From: Loxodes magnus
Lineage: Eukaryota; Ciliophora; Karyorelictea; Loxodida; Loxodidae
Assembly: GCA_946699065.1 (NCBI GenBank)
Contig: CAMPDV010001552.1
Span: forward strand, 1 to 64,000
DNA length: 64,000 nucleotides
Direction of reading: 5' to 3'
Numbering within the stretch: the first letter of the stretch is position 1; every line of letters begins with the position of its first letter. A program made the position numbers and the translations under genes. This document shows, piece after piece, positions 25,880-38,100 of the stretch. The notes under the pieces are model-generated. The model saw only the letters and a program-made list of their open reading frames with translations. It did no database searches and had not been told where the DNA came from.

Positions 25880-26110
25880 ATAGAGCGCATAGCTCTTCAA
25901 GTTTAAATTTTAATTATTTGAAGTTTTCCAGGAATTTCCCACACATTAGCTCCTTTGAGTCGTTCTTGCTTTCTATTAAACATGGAAAGGATGACTATAG
26001 AGACCTAAACGTCTAAGCATGCTTTAACATTTTTCAATTCGATGTTTCCTTCTAAGTAATCTCTTCTCTCTCTTGTATCCTGCCGATAGTCTTGAATGAT
26101 TAAAAAAATT
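25880..26110 (-). mobile_element. truncated retroposon end: ORF 3' end plus shared tail
   Basis: A minus-strand frame reads DYLEGNIELKNVKACLDVQV and continues to WEIPGKLQIIKIQT, ending in TGA directly before AGAGCTATGCGCTCTATAAT. That is a shortened version of the tail found on the SINE-like elements. A coding end joined to the same tail is what a LINE partner of those elements would look like. No reverse transcriptase or endonuclease motif is present, so only a 5'-truncated end would remain. Two copies of a phrase with AAGAACCTAATTTT lie just upstream, about 55 bp apart. Confidence 0.4.
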
Positions 26111-26844
26111 AGGTTCTTGAGAAATTCCAAATGATATAAGTAATTTAATATAAAATTAGGTTCTTCAAATAATTCCCAAAAGTTAATAATTATTTGAATT
26201 GTATGAATACCATTGAAATATAAATTAAGATATAAATTCTATAATAATATTTTAAGAATAATAACAATAAATAGAAGATATGTTGGCTATAAAATTTTAT
26301 TAGACCTTAATATAATAAATATACTATAAAATACTTTTTGGTTTTAAAATAGGCACTAAACTCTTTTATTTGTTTATGTTCTAAAGTTAAATTTTATTTT
26401 TATAAATAAAATATTTAGAAAATATAAAAAAGCGTAAACTTGAAGAATGGAAAATAATAATTTAATATAGAAATGATTGATGATTCCATTCATAGTATAT
26501 AAAATATGTAATAATTTAAATTTATAAAATTTAGTTTAAAAATAAATTTTAAAGCTTTTTAAGGTAATTTAACACATCAAAAAATCATAAGTACTATAAA
26601 TAAATATATAATTATAATATTTATATATTTCTTGATAAAATTAGCTTCTATTATTAAGATTATGAAATGTAAAGAAAGCAGAATTATAAGTATAATAATA
26701 TTAACTTATAAAATAAAAAATATCTGGAATCTTAAAGTGTTTAGCTAAATAAAATATTAAAATTTGATAGAAATATACTCAAAGGGTATTTTATAATAAT
26801 TTAAAATAATAAGAAATTTTATTATATATATATATAATTTAAAT

Positions 26845-27213
26845 AGGGTGGAAAGCCCTTTCATTCGGATGCTGCTTGGAGGCCCAGCAGAGCAAACAAA
26901 AAAAAGGAGCGCGGACGGAGGATATATCGGAGGAAGAGAAACCAATTACAAGAGAAGGAAGATATGACAAGCTGGAGAACTCTGAATGCCAGGAGGAAAC
27001 TTTCTTCATCATAAGTCGGGGAAATGTACCCGTAATCGCATATTGCATCCTATGCTTTGGAAGGAAAATTACAGGGAGGCACTGCAGGAAGAGGAAACAA
27101 GGAAAGAGAGATCCATAAAATTTGTTTCGACATTAAATAAAATTAATTTAAAGAGCTGCGCACCAACGAGAGTGCTACTCGCTCTATAATCCAATTTATT
27201 TATTTATATTTAA
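26845..27213 (+). mobile_element. SINE-like element 2
   Basis: A markedly GC-richer island. It begins GGGTGGAAAGCCC and contains a hairpin (CTGCTTGGAGGCCCAGCAG). Around 27.0 kb a short module (TTCATCATAAGTCGGGGAAA, then GTACCCGTAATCG and CCTATGCTTTGG) resembles the modules of elements 1 and 4. It ends with the shared tail AAAGAGCTGCGCACCAACGA...GCTCTATAATC and (ATTT)n. Two standard-code frames, 26876-27118 and 26986-27189, lack any TAA, TAG or TGA; in this AT-poor stretch that may be chance, and I do not call a protein. Confidence 0.6.
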
Positions 27214-28032
27214 GAATAGTTAAATTTGATTCTAACTCAAACATTAGGATTATCTATTTAATACTAAAATTCTATAAAAAAATTAATTTCTTTAGGTATA
27301 AATAAACCGTTAATACATATTTAAGATATTCCTTATATTTTCATTAATTAATTATAATTTTTGAGTCATACAATAAATATGAAATTGTACAATTTTTAAT
27401 TTTATACAAAGCATATAAAAATCTTATGCTAAACTTAACTTTTAACTCTTATATCAAAATTTATCTTATAAGTGAGATGGCAATTTAATTATTTCAAAGT
27501 AATTATAATAATGAAACTTAAACCTTTTTTATCTAAGTAGTAGCCTTAAATTTAATATTTACTTTTTATCTTCCTTATGATTTTAGTATATCTAATATAA
27601 TAACTTATTTTATTTATTCAAATTAGATAAAAATTAGACATTCATTTGTTCACAAGCCTCTAAAAATTACTTACTTAATTTATGCTCAGTTTATTTTATT
27701 AGATATATAAAAAATCACTGAAAATAGAGAATAACAATCATCCAAAACTTAGCTAAGAAAGGCTAGGAAATATGCCAGACTAGAAGAAAAAAAGTAAAAA
27801 TAAACAGTCTCTTCTTTATTGTATAAGGACAAATAACTAAAAGAGAAAATAGGATTACACTTCAATAATTGAATAGAAAAGAGAATCCGTATATAAGTGA
27901 TATGAAAAATAAAAAAACTCTCAGCAAGCAGGATTAACTAATCTACAATATTTCAGAAAGAAGAATAAGATAACGCATGATCCATATTGATCAATTAATT
28001 TTAGGAAATTACATATTTACTGAAAAAATTGT
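27214..28032. other. AT-rich interval, no gene called
   Basis: From 27.72 to 28.02 kb the plus strand becomes A-rich and could be coding on plus, but I could not choose a frame. The rest looks intergenic. Confidence 0.3.
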
Positions 28033-28902
28033 TCAACGCAAATAAAAAGGATAAAGGATAAAATTAAGTTTATATTTTAGAAAAGAGCTCCAGGGTTCAC
28101 TTGTTTTTGTTCCTGCTCTTTCCTGAACTAAAGGACTGCGTAGGACTACATTAGTCCGCCATCCTTGTCTCTCCCTCATCCACTAATTATCGTTATAGTT
28201 TCTTCTTCCATTTTTATAAAACTCGTTGTTTCTTGAGTTGTAGAATTTCTTTCTGTATACTTATCCTGTTCTTGTTGGTCATATTCTGAAAAGTTAGTCT
28301 AATATTTATTACTTGTTAATTTTTTCAATTTCTTGTTTCTTCCAGCATTTTTTCCAGCAATGATTTTTCTAGCATAAATAGCACCGAATCTTTTTGCGAT
28401 AATAATTGATCTTATTTATTTCTTATTATTAGAATTCCGATTCGATTTCCATTGGGATATTTGATTATTAATCTTATTAATCTTATAATTTTTAAATTAT
28501 TACTTGTTATTATTCTTGTTTTTCTTAAAGTTGCTTTATTTGATATTCAATTTAAGAAAAATGAAATTGGAACGTTTGAGGGACTTCGTTAAATTATTTA
28601 TCAATTTATTCCAATTTAATTACTATTTACGCTTAGATTTTATTTAATGATTCATCTATGGATGAGAATTATAGGTTTAATTATTCCATTAATTTTTCTA
28701 GTAAGTTTTCTAAATTTTCTATTTTTTATCTTTGCTTTTTCAAGTCATATTGGATATTTGATATCCTTTGCTGAACTGATTATGCAAAGGATTCCTTAGA
28801 TTATTAATCTTTATCTTATTAAGGCTATTCTTCAATTAAATTAGGTTATTCTTATTTTTTCAAATATTCGTTAATAGAGGTCTATTATTTCTTAGGTGCC
28901 AT
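28033..28902 (-). CDS. gag-like protein, intact copy H (289 aa)
   Basis: A single unbroken frame of 290 codons runs from ATG 28902 (MAPKKQQTSINEYLKKQ) to TGA 28033-28035. Residues about 40-160 are a Gln/Glu/Lys-rich coiled-coil-like region (KKQRQKIENLENLLEKL). The motif SNIPMEIES follows near residue 170, then a CX2CX3HX4C zinc knuckle (CYLCQKNHCWKKC) near residue 196 and the C-terminal block LFRIWPTRTGQVYRKKFYNS. This is the only clearly uninterrupted member of the family in the window together with copy E, and shows that the family's knuckle has X3 rather than X4 before His. It probably binds nucleic acid as the ORF1 product of a retrotransposon. No RT gene adjoins it. A perfect hairpin lies at 28143-28157. 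Confidence 0.75.
28143..28157. other. 3' hairpin of gag-like copy H
   Basis: GGACTA and TAGTCC flank a 3-nt loop. A weaker outer pairing AAGGA...TCCTT (28131-28135 with 28162-28166) encloses it. It lies inside the 3' coding end of copy H. Confidence 0.6.
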
Positions 28903-29447
28903 TTTATTTTATATAATAATAGAAGAACAGCTGTGACTTAATATTAATCTAACTAAGTAGAAGAAGCTTCAAGATTACTGAAGGGATTTAGGTTCATATT
29001 GTGATAAATCGAGTAATTAATGAAACGGAAAATTAAAGAAATTAAATTAAAAAAAATTTGGAAATAATTTAATATTTTTATTTTCCAAAATCAAAAGGAA
29101 ATAAAAGATAAAGAGGTATTGATATTACAATTCTTCCCATCATCTAATAAAACGTTGTTTTGGCTTCAACAGGATTAAAAGACAAGAGAATTTAAGAACT
29201 TGAAGAGAACTAGCAAGATTTTTTAAATAAAAATAGAGTTTACTAAATGGAGTTTGGAGACAGAAGAAACTTTAGAAAGATGGTGGAGAAATGGTAAGCA
29301 TACACATAAAAAAGTTATCTCGAGATAATTTTTTTATAATGCTTTTAAATTTATCCTAAATAAATAGTAAGCTATTTAATTACTTTTTATCTTCACTATA
29401 TTTACTTAATTTAAAAATTTAATTTTCCTCTTTAGAATAAATAAAAT

Positions 29448-29996
29448 ATGAAATCAATTGTAAAATTTAATCTATATAATCTGAATGTTAATGAAGAAGC
29501 AAATTTATTAAATGCTAAATCTCTTCCTAATAACCATAATTCTGATCCTTCTGTTTTATTTATAAAATGAATGACTTTTAGCTTAATTTTGTTTTAATCT
29601 CTGAAATTCTAAAGTAAATTAGAATTAAAATAAGTTAAATATTTTATATTTATTAAGTAGTTGTTTCAAGTAAATTTAGATAAATAAACTAGAAATATTA
29701 TTTTATAACTAATTCAAAAATTATTAAAATTAATTAATTACCAAATTATTAAAAGTTAGAAAAATACTATCATTAGGATGTAATTCCTCAACTAATTTTC
29801 ATTATTCTATATAAAAATTAAAATTATAGCTTTCTAATAAATTTATATTATAAGCTAAGATAGATTGATTAATATATTATTTAATTTATAATTTATATTA
29901 ATTAATTAATTTGGAAGTAAATTATAATTATTTCTTTATTTTAAGTTATATAGCTAAAATATAATAATCAGTCCTTATAAATACTAAATATTTTGA
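29448..29996 (+). CDS. unknown protein, 40 or 182 aa
   Basis: The frame starts at ATG 29448 (MKSIVKFNLYNLNVNEEANL) with balanced codons. A TGA at 29568-29570 would end it after 40 residues; read as Trp, the frame continues with a Leu/Ile/Lys-rich C-terminal part to TGA 29994-29996. The first 40 residues look more protein-like than the remainder. No domain is recognised. Confidence 0.3.
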
Positions 29997-30180
29997 GATC
30001 TTTCAATAGAAATCTCCTTATTCAAAATTAAAATCAGTTTTATTAGCTTTTTGCTAGGTTAACTGAATTAAAATTAATCTTGAAATAGAAAAGTTAAAAA
30101 GCAAACTAAATAAAAAATATATATTAAAATATATTAATAAATGTAAAATTAAAAAATATAAGGGAAATATAATATTTTAA

Positions 30181-30605
30181 TAAATAAATTAAAATTATTA
30201 TAGAGTGCGTAGCATCTCATTGGTGCGCAGCTCTTTCAATATTAATATTTAATATTAAGAAAAATGTTCTCATGTTTCTTGTTAAAATTCTAGAGGTCCG
30301 ATGAGTCATGTCAGCTTCTCCAAATGGGGAATCTTCTTATTAAAATTTATTCTTAAATCTTGAGTCAAATGCTTCAGTCTTCTTAAATAAGGTCCAAATA
30401 AGAATTAGTTATTAAGTCGGTAATTAGAAGGCCCGCCAGTCAAACTTTCATACTTCTAGAGAGAATCCTTGGGGTAAGTTAGGTACATCTCAACAGAGCT
30501 TATCCACCTTTCCCTGTGGTGGCATCTAGTGCGAGATTACTCGTAATTCAATATACACTGCACCAGATTACCTACTAATTTGTCTGACGCGACCGACATC
30601 CATTT
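30181..30605 (-). mobile_element. SINE-like element 3, minus orientation
   Basis: Read on minus it starts near GTCGGTCGCGTCAGACAAAT, contains a hairpin CCACC...GGTGG and a CTCGCACTAGATGCC stretch, and ends with AAAGAGCTGCGCACCAATGA, GATGCTACGCACTCTATAAT and AT-rich repeats. The head differs from elements 1, 2 and 4; only the tail is shared. Different heads joined to one tail are expected when several RNA types hitch onto the same reverse transcriptase. Confidence 0.55.
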
Positions 30606-31053
30606 TATAGTATATATAATAAATTTGTATTTTTCAAACACTTTTTATAAAATAAAAGAAATTTAATAATTCTTAACTCATTCTTTTACTTAAATTTAGG
30701 CTAAATAAACAAATAAATAGGAATTAATTATTAAAATTATTTTATTGAAATTATAAATATATTATCTTTATTTTTAAATAGTTATATTTTAATTAAATTT
30801 AGTCTTATGATATATTAAAATTAAAATTCAAAAGTTCATTACTTACATTTTAAATCTGCCTTGAAAGCAAAAATAAGCAATAATTTAATCTTTTTGATTC
30901 ATAGCTATTTTTTAATATCAACTAATTTAATATACTAAGATTATTCTTTTTTATTTATTAAATTATTGTATGTTTAGATAATATAATAAATAAGTATTAA
31001 CTATCTTTTTGAAGTTTGAGATAATAGCATTTTGGAGTATTGATATTAAATAG
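30606..31053. other. AT-rich interval, no gene recognised
   Basis: Nothing recognisable on either strand. Confidence 0.3.
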
Positions 31054-31983
31054 ATGGAAAGTCCTTATTGGTTATTAAATGGAAATGATATATATGATTG
31101 ATGGAATAAAGAATGTCTAATTATAATTAGTTTTGAAGTAAAGTTATTTATGTTATATCTATATAAAGAAGTATTTTAAATTTATTAATTTAAGTGTTTA
31201 AATAACTATAAAATTATTATTTTTTCAAATTCTCTTATTTATTTAACTATTTCCCATTATTATAGAATGTCTATTATGCAATGCAGTTATATCTTAGTTT
31301 ATTATTATTAAACTTGTCATATAATAAAATATCTAAATATTAGATATAATTTGTAGTTAATATATGTAAAAACTTTAAATCTATTTAACTTACATTAACT
31401 GCAAGAAAACATTATTAACAGCTAGATTTTATAAATAATTGGAGATAAAAGCTCATAAGTCCAAAGCTAAATATAGCTCAAGATGCTCTACTAAAAGTAA
31501 CCTCTGCTAAATTATTGAAAACAATATCTTTTAATAGAAAATACTTTCTAAAATTAATTCTCTTTTTAAGGCTTTTAAGTTTATTTTTTAGAAGATCTTT
31601 ACTAAATCTGGAATATGTAAATTCTGAAAATGCTAAGAAATAAATAAATAAACTAGATATATTTTTAAATAACTTCTAATAATTAATGCTCTAGTCTCAA
31701 GAGCTTTGAAAAATTTATTATAGATATAAAAATTTAATAAAAATTACAATAGAAACTACAAAACTGGTTGAAAGTATTTAGAAAGAGACTTATATTTAAG
31801 ATTTATAAAATATTAAAGAGAATTTATTACAGAATCTTATATAAGCACAAGTTAATTTATTAATTATACATTTTTAAAATAATAATGATAATAGAAATAA
31901 TGAAATTAAAATGTTCAACAGTGCCAATCTGGACACCGTTTAAAATAAGTTGTTTTATCAGCAACACTTCTCATCATTCTTGA
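31054..31983 (+). CDS. doubtful ORF, unknown
   Basis: An ATG (31054) to TGA (31981-31983) frame of 309 codons, with one internal TGA read as Trp. The N-terminus (MESPYWLLNGNDIYDWWNKE) looks protein-like. The rest is Ile/Asn/Lys-rich and its 3' end overlaps gag-like copy E on the other strand. In a code where only TGA stops, frames of this length can occur by chance. Confidence 0.2.
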
Positions 31984-32758
31984 CTTTCTAATGAAATTAT
32001 CTTCAGTTTCTTTGATTTTTTGTTTTTATTATTTCAAAAGGTACTTCACATCATTTTCTTCTGTAAATATCTCCATGATAGTTACAATAGAGCCTCTAGT
32101 ATTTTTCTTATTCTTTACGCCAAAATTTTCTCTTGAAATTCTAAAATTTTTAGCAATTCTTGTACAAATGTCACTTGCTCTTATAGTAGTAGCATTTCTT
32201 CCTTACTTATCTGATTGGTTTTCGATTTATAACCTCTTTTTATTCTATCTCCATCTAATTTGTCTAATTAGTTATTTTTGTGCTAATATTCTTTTGCTTA
32301 ATAAACTCCAACTCTTGTTTTTATACGATATTTCCAAGCCTTGCTGTTTCTTATCTATGTTCAGTTTAAATTTTCCAATAAGCTTGGAGTTCCCTTTCTT
32401 AATTAATAATTCTAATCTCTAGGTTATCTTATCCAAGTGATAATAAGTTTCTTAGTTCTTAATTTTCCTACTTAAGCACTTTAATCTCTTCCTAGAGATT
32501 GGATATTTCAAATACTAACTGTTAAATATTGATTTCCTTTTTAATTATCTTTGATGGAAGTTCTTTTCCTGTTATTATATTAGATTCCTTTCTTTTTATT
32601 ACTTTAGGAGGTGTTTATTATAGTTATTAGGTTCTTTATTAGTTTTGTAAGTGAGGAGAAGAAGACTCTTGATACTTTTTTTATGCCAGCTTTTTCTCTA
32701 GAGCTTTTTTCTCTTCTTTGCTCAAGAAAAACCCGGGAACAAGATTTTAAGACTCCAT
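31918..32758 (-). CDS. gag-like protein, copy E
   Basis: An unbroken minus frame from ATG 32758 (MESQNLVPGFFLSKEEKKAL). A long coiled-coil-like region (LQEEIKVLKQENQELRNLL) leads to the motif NQMEIEQKEV, then a zinc-knuckle remnant CYYYKSKWHLYKNC in which the second Cys is Tyr but His and the last Cys are kept. The C-terminal block RLYCNYHGDIYRRKW follows. In-frame TGA codons at the knuckle and after it read well as Trp, so the true stop is not certain; I end the feature at the hairpin (31921-31936). The lost Cys suggests that metal binding is impaired. Confidence 0.6.
31921..31936. other. 3' hairpin of gag-like copy E
   Basis: GTGCC pairs with GG(A)CAC around AATCT, with one bulged A. It lies where hairpins occur in the other copies. 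Confidence 0.45.
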
Positions 32759-33567
32759 TTTTATTATATTTTTCTAAATTTTTAAAATAATTAAATAAGA
32801 TTCTATTTATTTTACTTTATTCAATGAGCATGATATATTTATTGCTTATAAATTTTTATTATTTCCTTTCTCAAAATTCCTAATTTTTAATCTAATAAGT
32901 GAATATCATCATATGGTCATATACTTTTCTGAAATATAGAGTCTTAAGCCTCTAGGAGTAATAAATGCTATATAAATTAAGAATTTCTTTTGTATTTGAA
33001 TGTTTTCTTAGTACATCTATTAATTTAATGCATCCTTTTTAAAGATAAAAGTTAATTCCTTTTAGAGATAGCAGAGTTATATTTTATAATTATTAGATAT
33101 TAAGATATCTATAAAGGAATAAAAGCAAGAAATAGAATGATAAGCACAATTTAAGCTATTATTATAAAATATTAATTTAGGTATTAAAATCTCACTTATA
33201 GCATTGCTTCTTTTAAGAGAAGCTATCTTTAGAACAATAAAATTATATTAAGTGAAAGGATTTAGAATAAAAGAATATAAAGCATAGATGCTATGAAGTT
33301 TAAAAACTATTTTATTATCTATAAAAGTTTTATAGTATCTAAGAAATGTATATATAAACTTTAAGAGTATGCTATTGTTTAAACAAATAGAATATTTCAT
33401 ATTCCTAATATTAGCTGCAACTAAACATTTTTATAATAAAATTAAAGGGTTGAAAACTAAAGCGCTTGCTTAGTTAATTTTCACATCTTCAAGCAGATTT
33501 TAATATTTTTGTTCTAGCATCTGAATTTATTTTCATTCTACTATATATTAATCCAATATTTAAATAG

Positions 33568-35015
33568 GTGGAATTAAAAAATTTCTCAGTTCTAGAGGAA
33601 TTTTTAAACAAATCATGAGCATATAACGAAAAAAATTTTAGAGCATCTTAAAATGCTTAGAGCAAGAGTTGATGCTTAAAGCAAGATTTAGTTATTTAGT
33701 TAAAAGCTTAAAAAACTAAAAATTAAGAAATAGAGATTTATCAATTTAATGTAGGAATTTTCTTATTAACTTTGATATCATCTGTTTAAAGAGTCTTTCT
33801 TATTGATTAAAGATATAATCTAAGGTATTATCTAATTATTAAAGCTTTAATAAAAGCTTATGTAAAAAGGCTTTGCTATAATGATTATTATATTTAAAAC
33901 TAAGAACTATAAATAATAACTAATTAAGCTTATAAATCAAGTTTATGAGTCCAATATTATATCCTTAAACAATTATTTTTTTATTTTAAAGTTATAAGCT
34001 GCTAGATCTTAGGATATTAATGAGGGCATTTATGGAATAAATAATAAAAATTATAATTATAATTATTTAGCAGAAGATCCACAACAATAAGCTTGGAGAA
34101 TTATCATAAAAAAATTTATTTCAACACCAACTTAAATAGTTTCGTCTAAAATTATTTTAATTTAATTCACAATACTTATTCTCTTAAGTTTAGATTAAAT
34201 TCTTAAAGGTTTATAAACCTGGAGATAAAAATTTAAAGAAAGAGGATCATGAAATAGATTGAATTCGCAAGTAAAAATAATTATAAGATATTACAACTTT
34301 ATAGTAGGAATATAATTTAAAAAATCATTGATACAATTACTATTTATTAGCTTAGTTTGATTTAGTGATTTATTTATAAGGCTTAAAATCTAAATTGATT
34401 TAATGAAACTGTTCATTTATAAAGTCTATTCTATAAATAAACTTTTATAAGAGGATTAATAATTCTATTTTCAATTCCTTTCAATTTATGTAAATAAATT
34501 CAAGATCCATCAATATAATCATTTTTATTTATTAAGCATTTCTTTAATGAAATAAAACTTTGCACTTAAAAACTTTATTAGTATTAAACAATCCAATAAA
34601 TTAAAATTTTAGAAATTAAATAATTATGGGCTGACCTAGAATATTATGCTCCTTAAATTATATATCATCTGATAAAATATAAAGAAGCTTATTCTTCATA
34701 TTTAGTATATTTCTATCAATTGTAGGCTCTTTAATAACTTTAACATTAGTTTACTCATAACTTTATGAAATTATTGTAGGAATATAAAGCTTAAAAATGG
34801 AAATTAAATAACTAAAATATCTATTTTAGTTTTCATGCTTTGAGAAATTAAAAAAACCTTAATATGGATTTTATTTTTATATTTAATCAATAAGATTTAA
34901 AGTTTTAAGTTATTATTTTTCATTTCTCTCTATTCTTCTTTCTCTTCCTAAATTATAATCTATCACTTTGACTTTCCAATATTTAAGTTATATTATTTTA
35001 CTCTCTTATAATTGA
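33568..35015 (+). CDS. probable membrane protein, convergent with receptor copy 2
   Basis: The first frame is coherent (VELKNFSVLEEFLNKSWAYN; FNVGIFLLTLISSVQRVFLI) up to about 34.55 kb. A second frame, two bases shifted, then carries a hydrophobic C-terminal part (RSLFFIFSIFLSIVGSLITL; FKVLSYYFSFLSILLSLPKL) and ends at TGA 35013-35015. The shift is compatible with a short intron near 34.6 kb that I did not pin down. The 5' end is open and may lie further upstream. The stop is 135 bp from the convergent stop of receptor copy 2. No family is recognised; two or three membrane segments are likely. Confidence 0.5.
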
Positions 35016-35150
35016 TTAATTTTGATGCTTATGTCTCTTTCCTATGCTTTATATTCTTGAAGTAGGAGTATTATGAATTTCTATCTATGTAGTGTTTTGA
35101 TTTTTCTATTCCTATAAATTCTAAACTTTTACTATCTCTTTTTTTTCTTT

Positions 35151-38100
35151 TCACTATTAATAAAGATTATATATAACTAGACCCAAAGCAAAAAGATAAT
35201 TAAGCAGTAGTATAGTCATAGTGATTACTACAATGATAAAACCAAATTCTTCTTTTCTACTGCTGATTGAATGGATATAAAATGAAAACTGTAGAAGTAA
35301 AATGAAGATCCAAATTTCGTTGATAAGAGTGACTATAAATATAAATAAATGCTTCAAAGGTTTAGCTTTTAGCAAATAAGAAATTCACATAAACTATAAA
35401 AATGAAATCGCTGAAATCTAAAATTCAGGTTACTCTTAACCTATAATCATAATGAAAGCAAAAACTACTCTTCTCATAAGAAAAATAGCATAAAAATATA
35501 AAACTGAAGGCCTATTAGTTTCTTTAAGCTCACTAAATAAATTATTATAGCTTTATTCTATTTATCACTTTTACATCATTAGCTCCATATTTACTCCTTT
35601 AGCCTCATATATTGCTAGTAAAACTTATTTATACTTCTTTATTTAAATAATAACTTTACAACAGAAAACTATCATCAGAATCTGTATATAAAAACTTACC
35701 AAAAAGAAATAAGAGATAAAAGTATTTACAGTAATGTATACATTTTCTAGACTTTAAAATCTAATCTATAATAAAATAGAAATCATCAACCCTAAAGATA
35801 CATTCATACCTGTTCTTATAAAGGCTGAATATCTATAATTTCTATATATTTTTTTCATATAATTTCCTAACTTATTATCAAAATTTCTTAATTCCCAAAT
35901 TATCAAAAATACAACACAACAAAGAGAAAGATCAAACAGTTCACTAGCTCCATTTGAAATAAAGGTAGAAGTATTAATGCTTTAAATATATAAGTTATTT
36001 CATATTTTTCCTTAAGACCCTAAATTAGAATCTAAGTTTAATCCTAATATATCTAATATTAACTACTGCACGTCTTCTTTTACTATATAAAGAGCTTATA
36101 ATGTATTAGGCATCATTACTGATATTAAGCCTGTTATCTTAATCATTTCGTCTAAACATTAAGCAACCCAAAATTATTAGCAGCAGCCAGAAGAACCTTT
36201 ACTTGCAATTAAAGTAGAATATCCTACTGCAGTAGTTATAGAAGCTACTATTAAACTAGTACTTGATGTTGATTTTATTAAAATTTCTTATTATTATGTT
36301 AAATTTAAGTCATTTATATTCTTAGGTATTTTTTTATAGTTTTCTCAATCGTTTAAATTATTTTATTTTTCTTATCTATTATTACTTGACTTAAAGAGGC
36401 ATTTTCCACTTTCTAATATAAATGCTTCTTCGCATTCTTCACAATCTTGAATATCTTAGCCACATAAATTTAAACAAGTTTTGTTTTAAAACTGACTTTA
36501 TTTGCATTTCTTACAATGTTCTTATTAAATGCAACTTTGGCATTGCTCAATAAAGAAAAATCCTTCTTTGCATTATTAGCATTCTTCTATATCACATTTC
36601 TCACAATTATCAAAAATCTGATCACATCTTTTACATTCTTGATTTGATTGAATGTAGCTATTAACTGGACAACTTTCAACACACTTTCCTTCAAATAATA
36701 GAAAGTCTTGATTACATTAAATGCATTAACTACTATTACAAGTAGCGCAGTTTTGAATTTCATCACTACATTTGGCACACTAAGTTATCTTATTTATATA
36801 ATTATTTTAACATTTGTAGCATTAATCTCCTTTCTCAGTGCATTCATCACAAAAAGGAATTATTTTTGTGCAATTTTCGCATATAAAATCTTAGTTAGAA
36901 TCTTACTAATAATCTAAGCAATTTGGTAAGCATTAATTTTCAGTTAGCATATATGGAAAAATGCAACTCTAGCATTTAAATTAATCTTAGCATTTAATGC
37001 AATTTTGATCTATTTATTAACAAGAATCACAACTTTAGTTTTAGTTAATGAAGAATCCATTTTCGCATTACAAACATTAAGTTCCAGTATTATCACATTA
37101 TGTACAGTTAGTTAAACTGCAACTAATGCATTTGCTATTAGATAGTAAATAATTTTATTCGCAGGAGTTACAATTTACTATATTATTGGTTTAAGAGCAA
37201 TTATTACAGTTCTATATTAGATCTTAGCAAGTTTAACATATATTTTATTATTAATTTAAAATGAATCCTTCACTGCATTCGTTACATATTGTTTTATTAT
37301 TTTACTAACTACAATTTAAACAGTTTTTAAATTAGTCTGAGCAAAGTTTACATGCATTGATACTATTCTCAAATAAATAGTCATCAAAGCAACTAGTGCA
37401 TTTATTCAGATCATCAGCTAAGCAGTCTTTACAAGTTTCGTTACATGGAGTACAACTATTTATATTAGGACTATGGCATGTACTTCACTTACAACTTTAA
37501 GAGCATTAATTATTAGTAAAGATTGATTAAGAATCTTAGGAAGTTAAAAAAGTATCAAATATATAAAATTAAAAATCTTAAATTTATCCATTAAAGTTAT
37601 CTTATTAATCATAAGCTCCTATAATTATTCTACTTCACTTATCAAATTAAATAAAATTAGACTATAAAGAATCACAAGTTACTTTAGCATTATACTAATA
37701 CTTTTATAAGCAAATAGTTATATCTTATGGCTATCTTAAGCTAATAGAAATTAAATATCACTTCTAATTTTCTATTATCTTAGTGTATGAGAAGTTAGGA
37801 GTTAAGAGTACTTAAACCTGTGAATATGAGATATTTGTTTAGTTTATTGCTATAGTAATAGATTTTGAATAAAGTTATACTATTTAGCATATAATTCTTT
37901 AAATTTTCTATTATTAACTACTTATTCTTCTTTACCTCTATTATTATTAAAGGCTTAGGAATCATAAAGAAATACTATAGTTACCAGATGAATATTTCAA
38001 AGGATCATAATTGAAATCTTAAAAGGCATATTAATTAGCCTTGTATAAATTACTAACATTAACTTCTGTCTAATTTTTAGTTATGCTTAAGAGATGTAAG

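Noticed and set aside
26876..27189. Two overlapping standard-code ORFs as real genes
   Set aside because: They lie in a GC-richer SINE-like element, overlap each other in different frames, and lack similarity to any window gene.
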